In this document: positions 62,761 through 64,000 of the stretch, in pieces
Numbering within the stretch: position 1 is the first letter of the stretch
How the letters are laid out: each line of letters begins with the position of its first letter
Origin: Takakia lepidozioides
Taxonomy: Eukaryota > Streptophyta > Takakiopsida > Takakiales > Takakiaceae
DNA length: 64,000 bases
Direction: 5' to 3'
NCBI GenBank assembly: GCA_030704615.1
Contig: CM060731.1
Location: forward strand, 57,700,756 to 57,764,755
Notes under the pieces: generated by a model
Seen by the model: the letters and a program-made list of their open reading frames with translations, nothing else
What the model was told of the DNA's origin: nothing
Databases searched by the model: none
Translations under genes and position numbers: made by a program

Positions 62761-64000
62761 TGGGTCAAGTGCTACAGTAGCAAGCAAGTCAGACACTATG
62801 GGGATAGCTGCCTTAACGAATGGGGGATGCACCTATGGAAGAAGGGAGACGGATCAAGGTTAACACAGGTTCACGATCGCTCTCAACAAGATCACTAGTC
62901 CAACACATGTGTTGTTGGTTGATCTCCCCATACCGAAAAATTAAAGACCAGACAGAAACTTAAAACGATGAGGTTTATACTTACCAAATACCACAAAACA
63001 AATGTCCGATGGATGGTAGGACGAGTTTTGCCTCGCCTGAAGGCAGAACGCCAACTACCTCAATTGAAGGATGAGAGGTCCCACATACTGTTTTATATCG
63101 ATTTTCAACGGACAGATATATAGTATATATGCGTGTAAGAGTTTTATTGATGGGAAATACTGATACTTGACCCTCATTTCGGACCCGACTATCTTGATTG
63201 TTGCATACCAACGCCTGGAGTCAGAACTGGGAGACATGTCCATGGGAAGGAGACCCTAGAAGGAATTAACTAGTATGAGATGGATCAACCATACTTCCAA
63301 AAACGTAATTAGAAGGGTACCTTCAAATTAAAAACCTCTCCATTCAGCAGTCTGGAGGCCCCCCTCCCACACTTTTGGACCCCCTCAAATTGAAGTCCGC
63401 ACGTCAATTGGGATATATGTATATAACAACATTCTAATTTCTGACTGGGTAATGTTCTTTGCGTGGCCCCACCTCTATCACACGACCTGATCTGGGAGGC
63501 TCTGGATCTTCATGCCACACTCCTATGTCCAGCACACACCTAAGTATACCGACAGTCACTCCACCTTCCAAAATTGGACGTTTGTGCTGTGGGGGCCGCA
63601 AGATCTAACCTAGTAAGAGCTCGACACCGACAACCTCATACATATCCTCAAATACGAAAGAATTTGTAAGGTGGAGCGTGCATTGAAATCGAGATACACG
63701 AATACAAACGATGGTAGATGGTAGATACCCTAACGATCCTGCACTGGACTCTTCACCCAACGTTGTCGGTGAGGATGAACACAACGTTGAATCCAAAGAT
63801 TCGGCAGCTTATTCAGGTCGGTAGATTTGTCGTCGCAGAAAGTATCGATGCTTGTGATGAATGCCGTCACATTGAGCCGATGCAAAACTGCGAGATCTGA
63901 TCAATCCGAGAATGAGTTCATTGTCTTGTATCATCGAAGAACATTCAGACACGATATTATGACACGCGTACGGCTGAGCATAAAGAGCACTGATCATAAA
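62761..64000. other. No gene recognised
   Basis: Both strands were read; the short frames resemble nothing I know and no repeat structure stands out. Confidence 0.35.

Overview
This is nuclear DNA of a land plant, most likely a non-seed one (fern, lycophyte or bryophyte). The evidence is spliced plant genes (Mediator subunit MED31 and a plastid-type pseudokinase), plant-specific OSB/PDF-motif sequences, many PLS-type PPR fragments of the kind expanded in lineages with heavy organelle RNA editing, and dense layers of nested transposons. No species can be named from sequence alone. There is no sign of a bacterial, phage or organellar replicon.

1-13 kb: a Ty3/gypsy retrotransposon on the minus strand, cut by the window start. 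In coding order it has gag, zinc knuckles, an aspartic protease, a C5 cytosine-DNA methyltransferase domain, reverse transcriptase and RNase H. All pieces lie in one reading frame, broken by nine in-frame stops and no visible frameshift. A 6,336-bp CACTA-type DNA transposon (2551-8886; 19-bp inverted termini; 3-bp target duplication GCA) sits inside the methyltransferase domain. That CACTA element carries pieces of PPR and OSB genes and a LINE end.

14-24 kb: adjacent same-strand remnants of mitochondrial ribosomal protein L12, MAD1 and LUC7, split by a 659-bp hAT-type element with a perfect 8-bp target duplication. Next come a decayed pogo-like transposase, a degenerate repeat array, a LINE fragment and an OSB-like exon. 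24-25.6 kb: the 5' LTR, primer-binding site and gag of a second, truncated gypsy element.

28-30.4 kb: a MED31 gene (+) with a LINE in its last intron. 31.7-40 kb: a rearranged segmental duplication containing box C/D snoRNA-like units; an inversion splits one of them. 40.5-46.2 kb: an eleven-exon gene for a plastid-type protein kinase homologue whose catalytic Asp is Ser. 47-55.6 kb: a LINE fragment, two unassigned exon-like segments, a recent 100-bp tandem duplication, a MITE-like inverted repeat inside a duplicated module, and tRNA-derived SINEs. 55.9-61.5 kb: decayed PPR arrays on both strands, including a near-identical inverted repeat, plus more OSB fragments. 62.3-62.8 kb: a partial duplicate of the pseudokinase gene. 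The only genes that look intact are MED31 and the pseudokinase gene; most of the rest is transposons, captured gene pieces and their decay products.
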